Source: Acidovorax sp. FJL06
GTDB taxonomy: Bacteria; Pseudomonadota; Gammaproteobacteria; Burkholderiales; Burkholderiaceae_C
Length of the DNA stretch: 64,000 nucleotides
Assembly (NCBI RefSeq): GCF_003852545.1
Contig: NZ_QAJR01000001.1
Span: 135,548-199,547 of the forward strand
Direction: 5' to 3'
The position numbers and the translations under genes are program-made. This document shows, in pieces, positions 18,848-27,441 of this stretch. Each line of letters opens with the position of its first letter. The first letter of the stretch is position 1. The notes beneath the pieces are model-generated. The model was not told where the DNA came from. It saw only the letters and a program-made list of their open reading frames with translations, and searched no databases.

Positions 18848-20029
18848 ATGGACACACCACACACTTCCCTCCAGCGCCGCCACCTGCTGCTCGGTGCCGC
18901 TGGCGCCGCCGCACTCACCAGCCCGCTGTCGGTGCTGGCGCAGTCGAACGAAGACATCGTGATTGGCGGCTCCATCCCGCTCACGGGTGTGTTCGCGTTT
19001 GCGGGTGTGGGCATCAACGCGGGCATTGGCGACTACGTGAAAATGCTCAACGACGCAGGCGGCATCAAGGGCCGCAAAATCAAGTACGTGCCCGAGGACA
19101 CGGGCTACAAAGTCGATGTGTCCGTGGCCGCCTACAAGAAAATCACCAGCCAGAACAAGGTGAACCTGTACTACGGCGACTCCACCGGTTTCTCCAAGAC
19201 CATCAACCCCGAGCTGGACCGCGCAGGCACCACGCTGATGGCCGGAGCCTCGTTCGCATCCGAGCTGAACGACCCTGCCAAGTACCCGAACCAGTTCCTC
19301 GTGGGCCCCGACTACACGGAGATGTTCGGCATCCTGCTCAAGCACATCGCCAAAGAGAAGCCCGGTGCCAAGGTGGCCTTTGTGTACTCCGACTCCGAGT
19401 TCGGCCGCGACCCCATCGAGAAAAGCGAGGCTGCCGCCAAGGCGCTCGGCCTGTCGGTGCCCATCAAGATCATGACGCCCGCCGGCAGCGTGGACGTGTC
19501 CACCGAAGTCATCAAGCTGCGCCGCGCTGCGCCCGACTACACCATCTTCCACGGCTACATCCTCGCGCCCATCCCCGAGTTCATCACCCAAGGCAAACAA
19601 CAGGGCATGACCAGCAAGTGGATGGGCACCTTCTGGACCATGGACAGCTCCACCGTGATGAAGATGGGCGAGGCCGCCGATGGCTTCATGGGCGTGATGC
19701 CCTACCGCTACTACTACGACACCGAGAAGGCGCCGATGCTGGAGAAGATCCGCGCGCTGCGGCCCGAGTACCAGAGCACGGCCTACATCCAGGGCTTCCT
19801 GGCTGCCATGCTGTTCACCGAATCGGCCAAGCGCACGCTGGATGCGGGCAAGCCACTCGATGGCAAAAACCTCAAGGCCGCGCTCAACAGCATCAAGGAC
19901 TTCGACACCGGCGGGCTGATCGGCGTGCCGATCACCATCAGCGGCAACTCCATCCCCGTGGGACGCGTGTACCGCGCCGACATGAAGGCGCAAAAAATGG
20001 TGGCCGCATCTGACTGGATCAAACTCTGA
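18848..20029 (+). CDS. livK: Branched-chain-type ABC transporter substrate-binding protein
   Basis: A 393-residue periplasmic receptor (Peripla_BP_6 fold). The signal sequence contains RRHLLLGAAGAAALTSPLSV, with twin arginines followed by LLL, so Tat export is possible; cleavage is likely after VLAQ near residue 32. The mature part begins IVIGGSIPLTGVFAFAG, the usual opening of LivK-like receptors. It is translated from ATG 18848 after aggagac. Ligand residues cannot be assigned by eye. Confidence 0.92.
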   Translation: MDTPHTSLQRRHLLLGAAGAAALTSPLSVLAQSNEDIVIGGSIPLTGVFAFAGVGINAGIGDYVKMLNDAGGIKGRKIKYVPEDTGYKVDVSVAAYKKITSQNKVNLYYGDSTGFSKTINPELDRAGTTLMAGASFASELNDPAKYPNQFLVGPDYTEMFGILLKHIAKEKPGAKVAFVYSDSEFGRDPIEKSEAAAKALGLSVPIKIMTPAGSVDVSTEVIKLRRAAPDYTIFHGYILAPIPEFITQGKQQGMTSKWMGTFWTMDSSTVMKMGEAADGFMGVMPYRYYYDTEKAPMLEKIRALRPEYQSTAYIQGFLAAMLFTESAKRTLDAGKPLDGKNLKAALNSIKDFDTGGLIGVPITISGNSIPVGRVYRADMKAQKMVAASDWIKL

Positions 20030-20042
20030 CCTCGCCTTTGAC

Positions 20043-20861
20043 ATGACTCAGCCAACTCCGGCCCACGTCCTCGAAGTCAACAACATCGAGGTCATCTACA
20101 ACAAGGTGGTGCAGGCCCTGCGCGGCCTGTCGCTGGCCGTGCCACGTGGGCAGATCGTGGCGCTGCTGGGCAGCAATGGGGCGGGCAAAAGCACCACGCT
20201 CAAGGCCATCTCGGGCCTGCTGGCGCTGGAGGATGGTGTGGTCGAAAGCGGCAGCATCCACTTCAATGGCCAGCCCACGGCCGCCGTGGCCCCGCAGCAG
20301 CTGGTGCGCAACGGCCTGAGCCATGTGATGGAAGGCCGCCGCGTGTTTGAAGACCTCACGGTCGAAGAAAACCTGGTGGCCGCGACCTATGCGCTCACGG
20401 GGCGGAAAGACGCAACACCGGATTTCGACCTGGTCTACAGCTACTTTCCACGTCTGCATGAGCGGCGCAAGGGCCTGGCCGGTTATCTGTCGGGTGGCGA
20501 GCAGCAGATGCTGGCCATTGGCCGCGCGCTCATCGCACAGCCCCAGCTCATCCTGCTCGACGAGCCCTCGCTGGGCCTATCCCCGAAGCTGGTGGAGGAC
20601 ATCTTCACCATCATCGCGCGCATCAATGCCGAGCGCGGCACCAGCATGCTGCTGGTGGAGCAGAACGCCACCGTGGCGCTGGCCGTGGCGCACCGGGGCT
20701 ACATCATGGAGAACGGCAAGATCGTGATCGACGGCACGGCCGAGCGCCTGGCCAACGACCCGGATGTGCGCGAGTTCTACCTCGGCATGGGCGGTGGTGG
20801 AGAGGCCAAAAGCTTCAAGGACATCAAACACTACAAGCGCCGCAAACGCTGGCTGTCATGA
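20043..20861 (+). CDS. livF: Branched-chain-type ABC transporter ATP-binding protein
   Basis: A 272-residue ATPase of the LivF type with Walker A GSNGAGKST, signature YLSGGEQQMLAIGRAL and Walker B LILLDEPSLGLSP. The C terminus is extended by a basic stretch (KHYKRRKRW). No Shine-Dalgarno is obvious before the ATG. The stop overlaps the start of the acyl-CoA synthetase (ATGA), which ties substrate uptake to its activation. Confidence 0.93.
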   Translation: MTQPTPAHVLEVNNIEVIYNKVVQALRGLSLAVPRGQIVALLGSNGAGKSTTLKAISGLLALEDGVVESGSIHFNGQPTAAVAPQQLVRNGLSHVMEGRRVFEDLTVEENLVAATYALTGRKDATPDFDLVYSYFPRLHERRKGLAGYLSGGEQQMLAIGRALIAQPQLILLDEPSLGLSPKLVEDIFTIIARINAERGTSMLLVEQNATVALAVAHRGYIMENGKIVIDGTAERLANDPDVREFYLGMGGGGEAKSFKDIKHYKRRKRWLS

Positions 20862-22660
20862 GCACACTTCCCGACCTCACCCTGCCCCAGATGCTGCGCG
20901 AGCGCGCACGCACCGACGCGGGCCGCATCGCCATCCGGCAAAAGGACTTCGGCATCTGGAAGCCCTTCACCTGGGCGCAGTACCACCAGCGCGCGAGCCA
21001 CTTCGGCCTGGGCCTGCGCGCACTGGGCCTGCCCGCGGGCGGGCATGTGGGCGTGATCTCAGAGAACCGCATTGAATGGGTGCTGGCCCAGATGGGCGCG
21101 GGCCTGGTGGGTGCCGTGACCGTAGGCGTGTACCCCACCAGCCCCACCAACGAGGTGGCTTATGTGGTGGGCCATGCCGACATCGAGATCATGGTCTGCG
21201 AAGACCAGGAGCAGACCGACAAGCTGCTGGCCGCGCTGCCCGAGCTGCCGCGCCTGAAAAAGATCGTGGTCATGGAGACCAAGGGCCTGCGCAGCTTTGC
21301 GCCCGAGGTGCGGCAGTTCATCACCACGTTTGGCGAGGTGGAACAGCTCGGCGCGGCATCGGGCCAGCAGTCGGTCATCGACGATGCCCTGGCCCGCCAG
21401 ACCCTCGACGATGTGGGGCTGATGATCTACACCTCGGGCTCCACCGGCAAGCCCAAGGGCGCGATGATTTCATACCGCAACATCCGGGGCGTGGTGCCGG
21501 GCATCGTGGACCGGCTGGAGCTGAACGCAAACACCACGCACCTGTCGTACCTGCCGCTGTGCCATGTGGCCGAGCAGATGCTCACCAGCTTTGTGCCGGT
21601 GTACATCGGCTCGCAGGTGAACTTTGGCGAATCCATCCGCACCGTGCAGGAAGACCTGCGCGAGGTCGCACCCACCATGTTCCTGGGCGTGCCGCGCATC
21701 TGGGAAAAGCTGCACGCCGCCATCCACATCAAGCTGCAGGAAACCGGCGGCCTGCGCCGCGCACTGTTCCACAAGGCCTACAACGCCTGCAAGCCGCTGG
21801 CCGACAAGCCGCGCAGTGCGTGGAGCGCGGGCGACAAGCTCACCTACGCCGCGAGCTACTGGCTGGTGTTCCGTGCGCTGCAGAACTTCATCGGCCTGCG
21901 CAATGCGCATGTGGCGCTCACCGGCGCCGCGCCCATTCCTCCCGATGTGGTCCGCTTCTTCCGCGTGCTGGGCGTGCCCCTCATCGAGGTGTATGGACTG
22001 ACCGAATCGACCGGCATGGTCACGGGCCACCGGTTGGACCACGTGGTGGTGGGCACCGTGGGCGTGCCCACGCAGGGCGTGGAGCACCGCATTGCGGACA
22101 ACGGTGAATTGCAGCTCAAAGGCGAGATGGTGTTTGCGGGCTACTACAAGAACCCCGAGGCGACGGCCAGCAGCATCCAGGGCGGCTGGCTGCACACGGG
22201 CGACGTGGTGCGCGAAGAGCAGGGGCAAATCAAGATCGTGGACCGCTTGAAGGACATCATGATCACGGCCGGTGGCAAGAACCTCACGCCGTCCGAGATC
22301 GAGAACACGATGAAGGGCAGCCCGTTCATCAAGGAATGCATCATCGTGGCCGAGGCGCGCAAGTTTGTGGGCGCACTGGTGATGATCGACTACGAGACCG
22401 TGGGCAAATGGGCCGAGGCGCGGCGCATCCCGTTCACGCATTTCCGCTCGCTGGTGGAGCACCCCGAGGTGCGCGGTCTCATCGACACCGAAATCAACCA
22501 GGGCAACCAGCGCTTGGCCCAGGTCTCGCAGATCCGCAAGTTCCACCTGCTCACCAAGGAGCTGGACCACGACGATGGCGAAGTGACCGCCACCATGAAG
22601 GTGCGCCGCGCGAGCATCTACAAAACCTATGCGGCCGAGATCGAGGCGCTGTACCAGTAG
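20858..22660 (+). CDS. AMP-dependent acyl-CoA synthetase
   Basis: A 600-residue member of the ANL superfamily, closest in layout to long-chain acyl-CoA synthetases. Motifs: the phosphate loop YTSGSTGKPKGAM (about 190), YGLTESTG (about 380), TGDVVREEQGQIKIVDRLKD (about 447) and the C-terminal catalytic Lys segment. It converts the imported acid to its CoA thioester with ATP. Co-translation with livF suggests vectorial uptake and activation of the transporter substrate. Chain length or aromatic specificity cannot be deduced from sequence alone. Confidence 0.92.
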   Translation: MSTLPDLTLPQMLRERARTDAGRIAIRQKDFGIWKPFTWAQYHQRASHFGLGLRALGLPAGGHVGVISENRIEWVLAQMGAGLVGAVTVGVYPTSPTNEVAYVVGHADIEIMVCEDQEQTDKLLAALPELPRLKKIVVMETKGLRSFAPEVRQFITTFGEVEQLGAASGQQSVIDDALARQTLDDVGLMIYTSGSTGKPKGAMISYRNIRGVVPGIVDRLELNANTTHLSYLPLCHVAEQMLTSFVPVYIGSQVNFGESIRTVQEDLREVAPTMFLGVPRIWEKLHAAIHIKLQETGGLRRALFHKAYNACKPLADKPRSAWSAGDKLTYAASYWLVFRALQNFIGLRNAHVALTGAAPIPPDVVRFFRVLGVPLIEVYGLTESTGMVTGHRLDHVVVGTVGVPTQGVEHRIADNGELQLKGEMVFAGYYKNPEATASSIQGGWLHTGDVVREEQGQIKIVDRLKDIMITAGGKNLTPSEIENTMKGSPFIKECIIVAEARKFVGALVMIDYETVGKWAEARRIPFTHFRSLVEHPEVRGLIDTEINQGNQRLAQVSQIRKFHLLTKELDHDDGEVTATMKVRRASIYKTYAAEIEALYQ

Positions 22661-22694
22661 CACGCACAGCCACTCGTTTTAAAGTGGCCAAATT

Positions 22695-22748
22695 ACTATT
22701 AAAACAGGAGCTGCTTGCGCTTATTCATCAAGCGCTAGAGGCAAATTT
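22695..22748 (+). repeat. Dispersed AT-containing repeat, copy 3
   Basis: actattaaaacaggagctgc, then the palindromic part tgcgcttattcatcaagcgcta and ggcaaattt. It fills most of the gap between the acyl-CoA synthetase and enoyl-CoA hydratase genes and ends 4 bp before the latter's ATG. Confidence 0.75.
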
Positions 22749-22751
22749 GAC

Positions 22752-23549
22752 ATGAAAAATCCTGCTACTGACCCTGCCGCCCCCCTGCTGCTGGAGCGCG
22801 ACGGCCCTATCGCCACGCTGCGCTTCAACCGACCCGAGGCCCTCAACGCCATCGACGTGCCCATGGCCAATGCCTTCCTCGCCGCCGTGCAGGCCATCGC
22901 CGTAGACCCTGGCGTGCGTGCGGTGGTGCTGGCAGGCAACGGCCGGGGCTTCATGGCCGGGGGCGACCTGGCCACGCTGCGCGCGGCCCCCGTGCAGGGC
23001 GCCATCGACATTCTCACGCCGCTGAACCAGGCCCTGTTGCTGCTCACACAGATGAACGCCCCCGTCATCGCGCAGGTGCACGGTGCGGCCGCTGGTGCGG
23101 GTTTGAGTTTGCTGCTCATGGCCGACTATGTGATCGCCGCCGAAGGCACGCGCTTCAACCTGGCCTACATCCACCTGGGCACCAGCTGCGATGTCGGCGC
23201 ATCCTGGGCACTGCCGCGCATCGTGGGCCTGCGCAAGGCGCTGGAGATTGCGCTGCTGAGCGACGCCTTCACCGCCGACGACGCCCTGCGCCTGGGCCTC
23301 ATCAACCGCGTGGTGCCCGCCGCCGAACTGGAGAACAGCACCACGGCCCTGGCCCAGCGCCTGGCCTCTGGGCCCACCGTGGCCTTCGGCGCCATGAAAC
23401 GCCTGATGCGCGAATCGATGGACCGCACCCTGCCCGAACAACTGGCCGCCGAGAAAGACGCCTTTGTGCAGTGCGCGGGCACGGAGGACTTCCGCGCAGG
23501 GGTAGAGGCGTTTCACCAGCGCCAGAGTGCGTCGTTTACGGGCCGGTAG
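22752..23549 (+). CDS. Enoyl-CoA hydratase/isomerase family protein
   Basis: A 265-residue crotonase-fold enzyme acting on acyl-CoAs. The oxyanion-hole segments are LAGNGRGFMAGGDLATL (about 57-73) and VHGAAAGAGLSLLLMADY. The usual hydratase Glu pair is not clear: the residue after the second loop lies in HLGTSCDVGASWALPR, so isomerase or another crotonase activity is possible. It probably belongs to the same degradation route as the upstream CoA ligase. A dispersed repeat separates the two and occupies the ribosome-site region, so no normal Shine-Dalgarno is present. Confidence 0.88.
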   Translation: MKNPATDPAAPLLLERDGPIATLRFNRPEALNAIDVPMANAFLAAVQAIAVDPGVRAVVLAGNGRGFMAGGDLATLRAAPVQGAIDILTPLNQALLLLTQMNAPVIAQVHGAAAGAGLSLLLMADYVIAAEGTRFNLAYIHLGTSCDVGASWALPRIVGLRKALEIALLSDAFTADDALRLGLINRVVPAAELENSTTALAQRLASGPTVAFGAMKRLMRESMDRTLPEQLAAEKDAFVQCAGTEDFRAGVEAFHQRQSASFTGR

Positions 23550-23678
23550 TGCCCAGCCAACCCACGCGCGATTCTCACGGGCCCCTCTTATTGGCCCCGT
23601 TTCCAGAACACTCCGTTTGCGCCCGCCCCGTTTATCCGGGCAGGCCCGCCGTCTACAGTTCGCTGATGCCATCGCCTG

Positions 23679-24467
23679 ATGGACACAAGCTTCAGCCAAC
23701 ACCAGGACACCTTCACCGTGATCACCGTCCGTGCCGCTTCCGACCGGGGCCGCTCCTCCACCGGTTGGCTGCACAGCGCCCACAGTTTTTCGTTTGGCAG
23801 CTACTTTGACCTGCACCACCAGGGCCATGGCAACCTGCTGGTGCTCAACGACGACACGGTGGCACCCGGCCAGGGCTTTGGCAGCCACGGGCACCGCGAC
23901 ATGGAGATCGTGAGCTACGTGCTCAGCGGCGCGCTGGCCCACCAGGACAACCTGCCGCAGCGCAGCCCTGCGGACGGTTCCGCCCCTGCGCCAACACCCC
24001 CCACCGGCATCCTGCGCCCCGGCGATGTGCAGCGCATGAGCGCGGGCTGGGGTGTGCAGCACAGCGAATTCAACGCACTGCAGGACCAGGACACCCACTT
24101 CCTGCAGATCTGGTTCAAACCCCTGTTCACCGGCATCCGCCCCAGCTACGAACAAAAACACTTTCCGGCCGCAGACCGGCGGGGTCGGCTGGTGCGGATT
24201 GCCTCGCGCCGGGGAGAAGACGGCTCGGTGAGCATGAATGCCGACGCCTCCCTCTGGGCGGGCCTGTTCGACAGCAATGCCGAAACGGCCACGCAGGCAC
24301 TCGACCCCCAGCGCCTGGCGTATGTTCACGTGGCACAGGGCACCGTGCAGGTCAACGGCGTGCCACTGGCCGCTGGCGACGGCGCCTTGCTGGAGGAGGA
24401 AGACCAGCTGACCCTGCACCACGGCACCGGCGCCGACGTGCTGGTGTTCGACCTGGCCCGCCGGTAA
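23679..24467 (+). CDS. Pirin family protein
   Basis: A 262-residue bicupin of the pirin/YhhW type. The N-terminal cupin contains the metal motif GSHGHRDMEIVSY and the later GWGVQHSEFN, giving the three His and one Glu expected for Fe binding. Family members act as quercetinases or redox-sensing cofactors. A Pro/Ala-rich stretch of about 15 residues after AHQDNLPQRS interrupts the usual short loop between strands. The gene stands alone between a crotonase and chaC. Confidence 0.9.
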   Translation: MDTSFSQHQDTFTVITVRAASDRGRSSTGWLHSAHSFSFGSYFDLHHQGHGNLLVLNDDTVAPGQGFGSHGHRDMEIVSYVLSGALAHQDNLPQRSPADGSAPAPTPPTGILRPGDVQRMSAGWGVQHSEFNALQDQDTHFLQIWFKPLFTGIRPSYEQKHFPAADRRGRLVRIASRRGEDGSVSMNADASLWAGLFDSNAETATQALDPQRLAYVHVAQGTVQVNGVPLAAGDGALLEEEDQLTLHHGTGADVLVFDLARR

Positions 24468-24483
24468 GCTGCGGCCCGCCACC

Positions 24484-25227
24484 ATGCCCCACCCCAACGC
24501 CTTCCTCCACCTGCCCGAGCTGCAAGGCCGGCTCACCCCGGCCCACGCCTCGGGCCTGCGCCTGACCGATGAGGCTTTGGCCGAATGGGACGCCCAGGCC
24601 CGCAACCAGGGCCTGCCCGCCCACTGGCGCCTGCCCGACAGCGAGGTGGAACGCTCGCGCCGCGACGTGCTCGCCACCATCACCACGCAATCGCTCGACC
24701 TGTGGGTGTTTGCCTATGGCTCGCTGATGTGGAACCCCGGTTTTCATTTTGACGAGGTGCGCCGGGCCCACCTGCCCGGGTATGCACGCCGCTTTGCCCT
24801 GGGCACCACCATCGGCCGGGGCACACCCGACTGCCCCGGGCTGGTGCTGACGCTGGAGCCGGATGCCAGCCAGACCTGCGAAGGTCTGGCGTTCCGGATC
24901 CCAGCGCCGCTGGTGGGCGCCGAATCCCGCCTGCTCTGGCGCCGGGAAATGATCGCCGGCGCCTACTGCCCCGCACTGCTGCCCCTGCCCACTCCGCAGG
25001 GCACTGTGCAGGCGCTGGTGCTGGTCGCCAACCCCCGGCACCCCCTCCACCGGGGCGACTTGTCCATGCAGGCCACCGCCGCCACCATCGCGCGGGCCTG
25101 CGGGCGCATTGGCAGCAACCGGGACTATCTGGACCAGCTCGTGCGGCAGTTGGAAGTGCTGGGGATGGAGGATGGGTATGTGGATGCGCTGCACGCACTG
25201 GTGGCGCTGATAGAACCGTCCCCCTGA
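24484..25227 (+). CDS. ChaC-like gamma-glutamylcyclotransferase
   Basis: A 247-residue cytoplasmic enzyme with the ChaC pattern: WVFAYGSLMWNPGFHFDEV (about 77-95) forms the substrate loop, and the Glu in TCEGLAFRI is the likely general acid/base. The family cleaves glutathione to 5-oxoproline and Cys-Gly. The N-terminal 70 residues are longer than in E. coli ChaC. The gene begins 16 bp after the pirin stop, so the two are probably co-transcribed. Confidence 0.9.
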   Translation: MPHPNAFLHLPELQGRLTPAHASGLRLTDEALAEWDAQARNQGLPAHWRLPDSEVERSRRDVLATITTQSLDLWVFAYGSLMWNPGFHFDEVRRAHLPGYARRFALGTTIGRGTPDCPGLVLTLEPDASQTCEGLAFRIPAPLVGAESRLLWRREMIAGAYCPALLPLPTPQGTVQALVLVANPRHPLHRGDLSMQATAATIARACGRIGSNRDYLDQLVRQLEVLGMEDGYVDALHALVALIEPSP

Positions 25228-25449
25228 CATCCGCAACGTCCCATGACTCCATGGTCTCCCCTGGAGACCTGGGGTTCTGCTCCAAGCAAAACGCTGCCAC
25301 GGTCCATGAAACAATGGCGCAGAAAACATCTGCGCCTGTTGTTCTTCCGCCTACATGCCCATGCGCCCACCATATGGGTGGCAATGCCCAAACACCTGGT
25401 GATCCTGGATGCAGAGACAGCGCCCCGAACTCATTCCACAGCTTCTTCC

Positions 25450-27312
25450 ATGAAAAAAATTATCTGTATTGCGGCATTTATTTTCTCGTCCATCGCCTTT
25501 GCAAACACTCCTTCATCCAGGGAACCCGTTTCAAGCATCATTGTGATGCCTTGGGATATCAACCAGGATGCCAATCTGCTGAAAAATATCAAAAAAAATG
25601 GATTCAGCCATGTGACTTTTTATCTCAATTGGTCTGACATTGAGAATCAAAAAAATCAATATCAATTCTCCCACTACTACAAATACCTTGATGCCATTGT
25701 CAACAGCGGCCTTTCTCTGATAATGGTCCTCGACATGGGGGGACGCTCTTACCTTGATGAGAATGGTAAAAAAATACCGGATGCATCCACGGTGCCCGCA
25801 TGGGTCTACAAAGACCATCCAGATTCAGTAATGAAAAACTTCTCTGGAGAATATCAATGGCAACTGGATTTCACTGATGATTTCATTCAGAAAAAATCCA
25901 CAGAATTCACAGAGAAAACTGTTCTCCATTTTTCCAACCGCTATCCAGGAAAGATACTTGGTTTTTCAGTGGGGCTCCAGGAAGAGCATGAAATCAAGTA
26001 TGGGCAGACTGGCTACCAATGGCGTGATTACAAAAAATCTACCCAGAACGATTTTTCAAAAAAATACGGAACACCTCAACCCGTCATCAACTACAACAAC
26101 AATATTCATCTAGGCCCCCAAAAAATAGAGCCCCTTCTCTATATTCACAAAGAATACCGTGAAAACCGGCTCCGTGATGCCACATGCTTATATTCAAAGG
26201 CAATCAGAAAAAATGGGGCCTTGGCAATGGGTTATTTTGCCGAAACCTTCACATCGCATGACGCCATCTATGCAACCGGCGTCGTGGAAAAACTGGCGGA
26301 CTGCATCGATATTGCCGTGATAGATTTCAACTTCTATGACGGATACAAACTGGTTCCCGACACAGATGTGCTCCCAACACTTGCCAACTACATGGGTTCA
26401 TTGGGCTACAAGCAAATCATGGTGGGGGCCTATGCCGAAGTATGGGAACGGCAAAAGAAAACCCACGAGCTAATTCCTGTCATCAACCGCACCATCACCC
26501 AGGCGCTTTCTCAATCCAACGTTATCGGTTTTGAGGTAGGCGGCTTTCAGCGCCAGGCGACGGCAGGCCAATCGGCAACCATCGATACAGAAAAGCTCAG
26601 TGCTATTGCAATCAAGCCTGCCAACGACAGCCCGAAACTTGAAAAGAGAAGAGCCAAAATCGGGATCCTGGGCTCCGCCACGAATTTCTATGTTTGGCAC
26701 GGGGAAAGAAGTGCTGGCCGAAACACCCACCGGGACGCGCTGTTTGCAGCATACAAAATCCTGAACAGCCAGCCGGAGCTGGATGTTCACCTCATTGGTG
26801 AAAAAAACCTGCTCCAGGACGACCCCATCATTCAGAGTCTTGACGCCATCCTGGTTCCCCACCAGACAGCGCTTCCACAAAGCATCAAATCCAAACTGGC
26901 CACCTATTGGAAGAATGGCGGAGCACTCGTTCAAGACATGCGCCTTGGAGAATTTGATGAAAATGGAAAACCAACCGCCGACTGGATGAACGATGTTTTT
27001 GGTATTTCAAAAATCAAATGGAAAAACAAAGGAGGCGTATTTCTGATCAACGGTGAAGTGCTCCGTCTCAAGCCATCCCGAAGCCTCTACACCAGCTATG
27101 CTTCCATCACCCCTCGGCAAGGCTACAAACTACTGGCCACTGACATTTTGCAACCCGAAAACGGAATCATGGTACGGGGCGAGCGCACCCTGGTCTTTGG
27201 CTTCATGCCACAGTTGATCGAAGACCCGACCAAGGATGCATGGAGAAAAATCTTTGTCCAAGAAATCATGAACGTCGTGCCACAAAGAGCAAACTCCGTT
27301 CAGGTGAAATAG
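25450..27312 (+). CDS. Secreted GH42-like (beta-galactosidase-fold) protein, AT-rich
   Basis: A 620-residue protein with a clear signal peptide (MKKIICIAAFIFSSIAFA). The N-terminal part looks like a TIM-barrel glycoside hydrolase of the GH42/beta-galactosidase type: MPWDINQDANLLKNIKKNGF, WSDIENQ, FSVGLQEEHEIKYGQTGYQW and YAEVWERQ. From about residue 395 it continues into a domain like the GATase-like trimerization domain of GH42 (IGILGSATNFYVWHGERSAG, LDAILVPHQTAL, YWKNGGALVQDMRLGEF). A catalytic Glu pair is not certain. Base composition is strikingly AT-rich against all neighbours, with many aaa and ttt codons, a sign of recent transfer. No Shine-Dalgarno is evident before 25450; an upstream in-frame ATG at 25384 would bury the signal peptide. 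The substrate is unknown. Confidence 0.65.
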   Translation: MKKIICIAAFIFSSIAFANTPSSREPVSSIIVMPWDINQDANLLKNIKKNGFSHVTFYLNWSDIENQKNQYQFSHYYKYLDAIVNSGLSLIMVLDMGGRSYLDENGKKIPDASTVPAWVYKDHPDSVMKNFSGEYQWQLDFTDDFIQKKSTEFTEKTVLHFSNRYPGKILGFSVGLQEEHEIKYGQTGYQWRDYKKSTQNDFSKKYGTPQPVINYNNNIHLGPQKIEPLLYIHKEYRENRLRDATCLYSKAIRKNGALAMGYFAETFTSHDAIYATGVVEKLADCIDIAVIDFNFYDGYKLVPDTDVLPTLANYMGSLGYKQIMVGAYAEVWERQKKTHELIPVINRTITQALSQSNVIGFEVGGFQRQATAGQSATIDTEKLSAIAIKPANDSPKLEKRRAKIGILGSATNFYVWHGERSAGRNTHRDALFAAYKILNSQPELDVHLIGEKNLLQDDPIIQSLDAILVPHQTALPQSIKSKLATYWKNGGALVQDMRLGEFDENGKPTADWMNDVFGISKIKWKNKGGVFLINGEVLRLKPSRSLYTSYASITPRQGYKLLATDILQPENGIMVRGERTLVFGFMPQLIEDPTKDAWRKIFVQEIMNVVPQRANSVQVK

Positions 27313-27320
27313 TGCACTTC

Positions 27321-27346
27321 TGATTGGGCGGTGATTCGCCCAATCA
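27321..27346 (+). terminator. Hairpin after the GH42-like gene
   Basis: A perfect 10-bp stem (tgattgggcg / cgcccaatca) with loop gtgatt starts 9 bp after the stop codon. There is no T-run, so termination is likely but not certain. Confidence 0.5.
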
Positions 27347-27441
27347 AGCGATCTGTTCGATGTCCCGCACGCACCGAGCCCACCATACGCCCGTGGCAGA
27401 CAACAGCGCCAAGCGCAAGATCCCCGAGGGGCTTGATCCCA

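Noticed and set aside
25243-25449. N-terminal extension of the GH42-like protein up to 25243
   Set aside because: The extension would bury a clear signal peptide and its composition matches the GC-rich host DNA, not the AT-rich gene.
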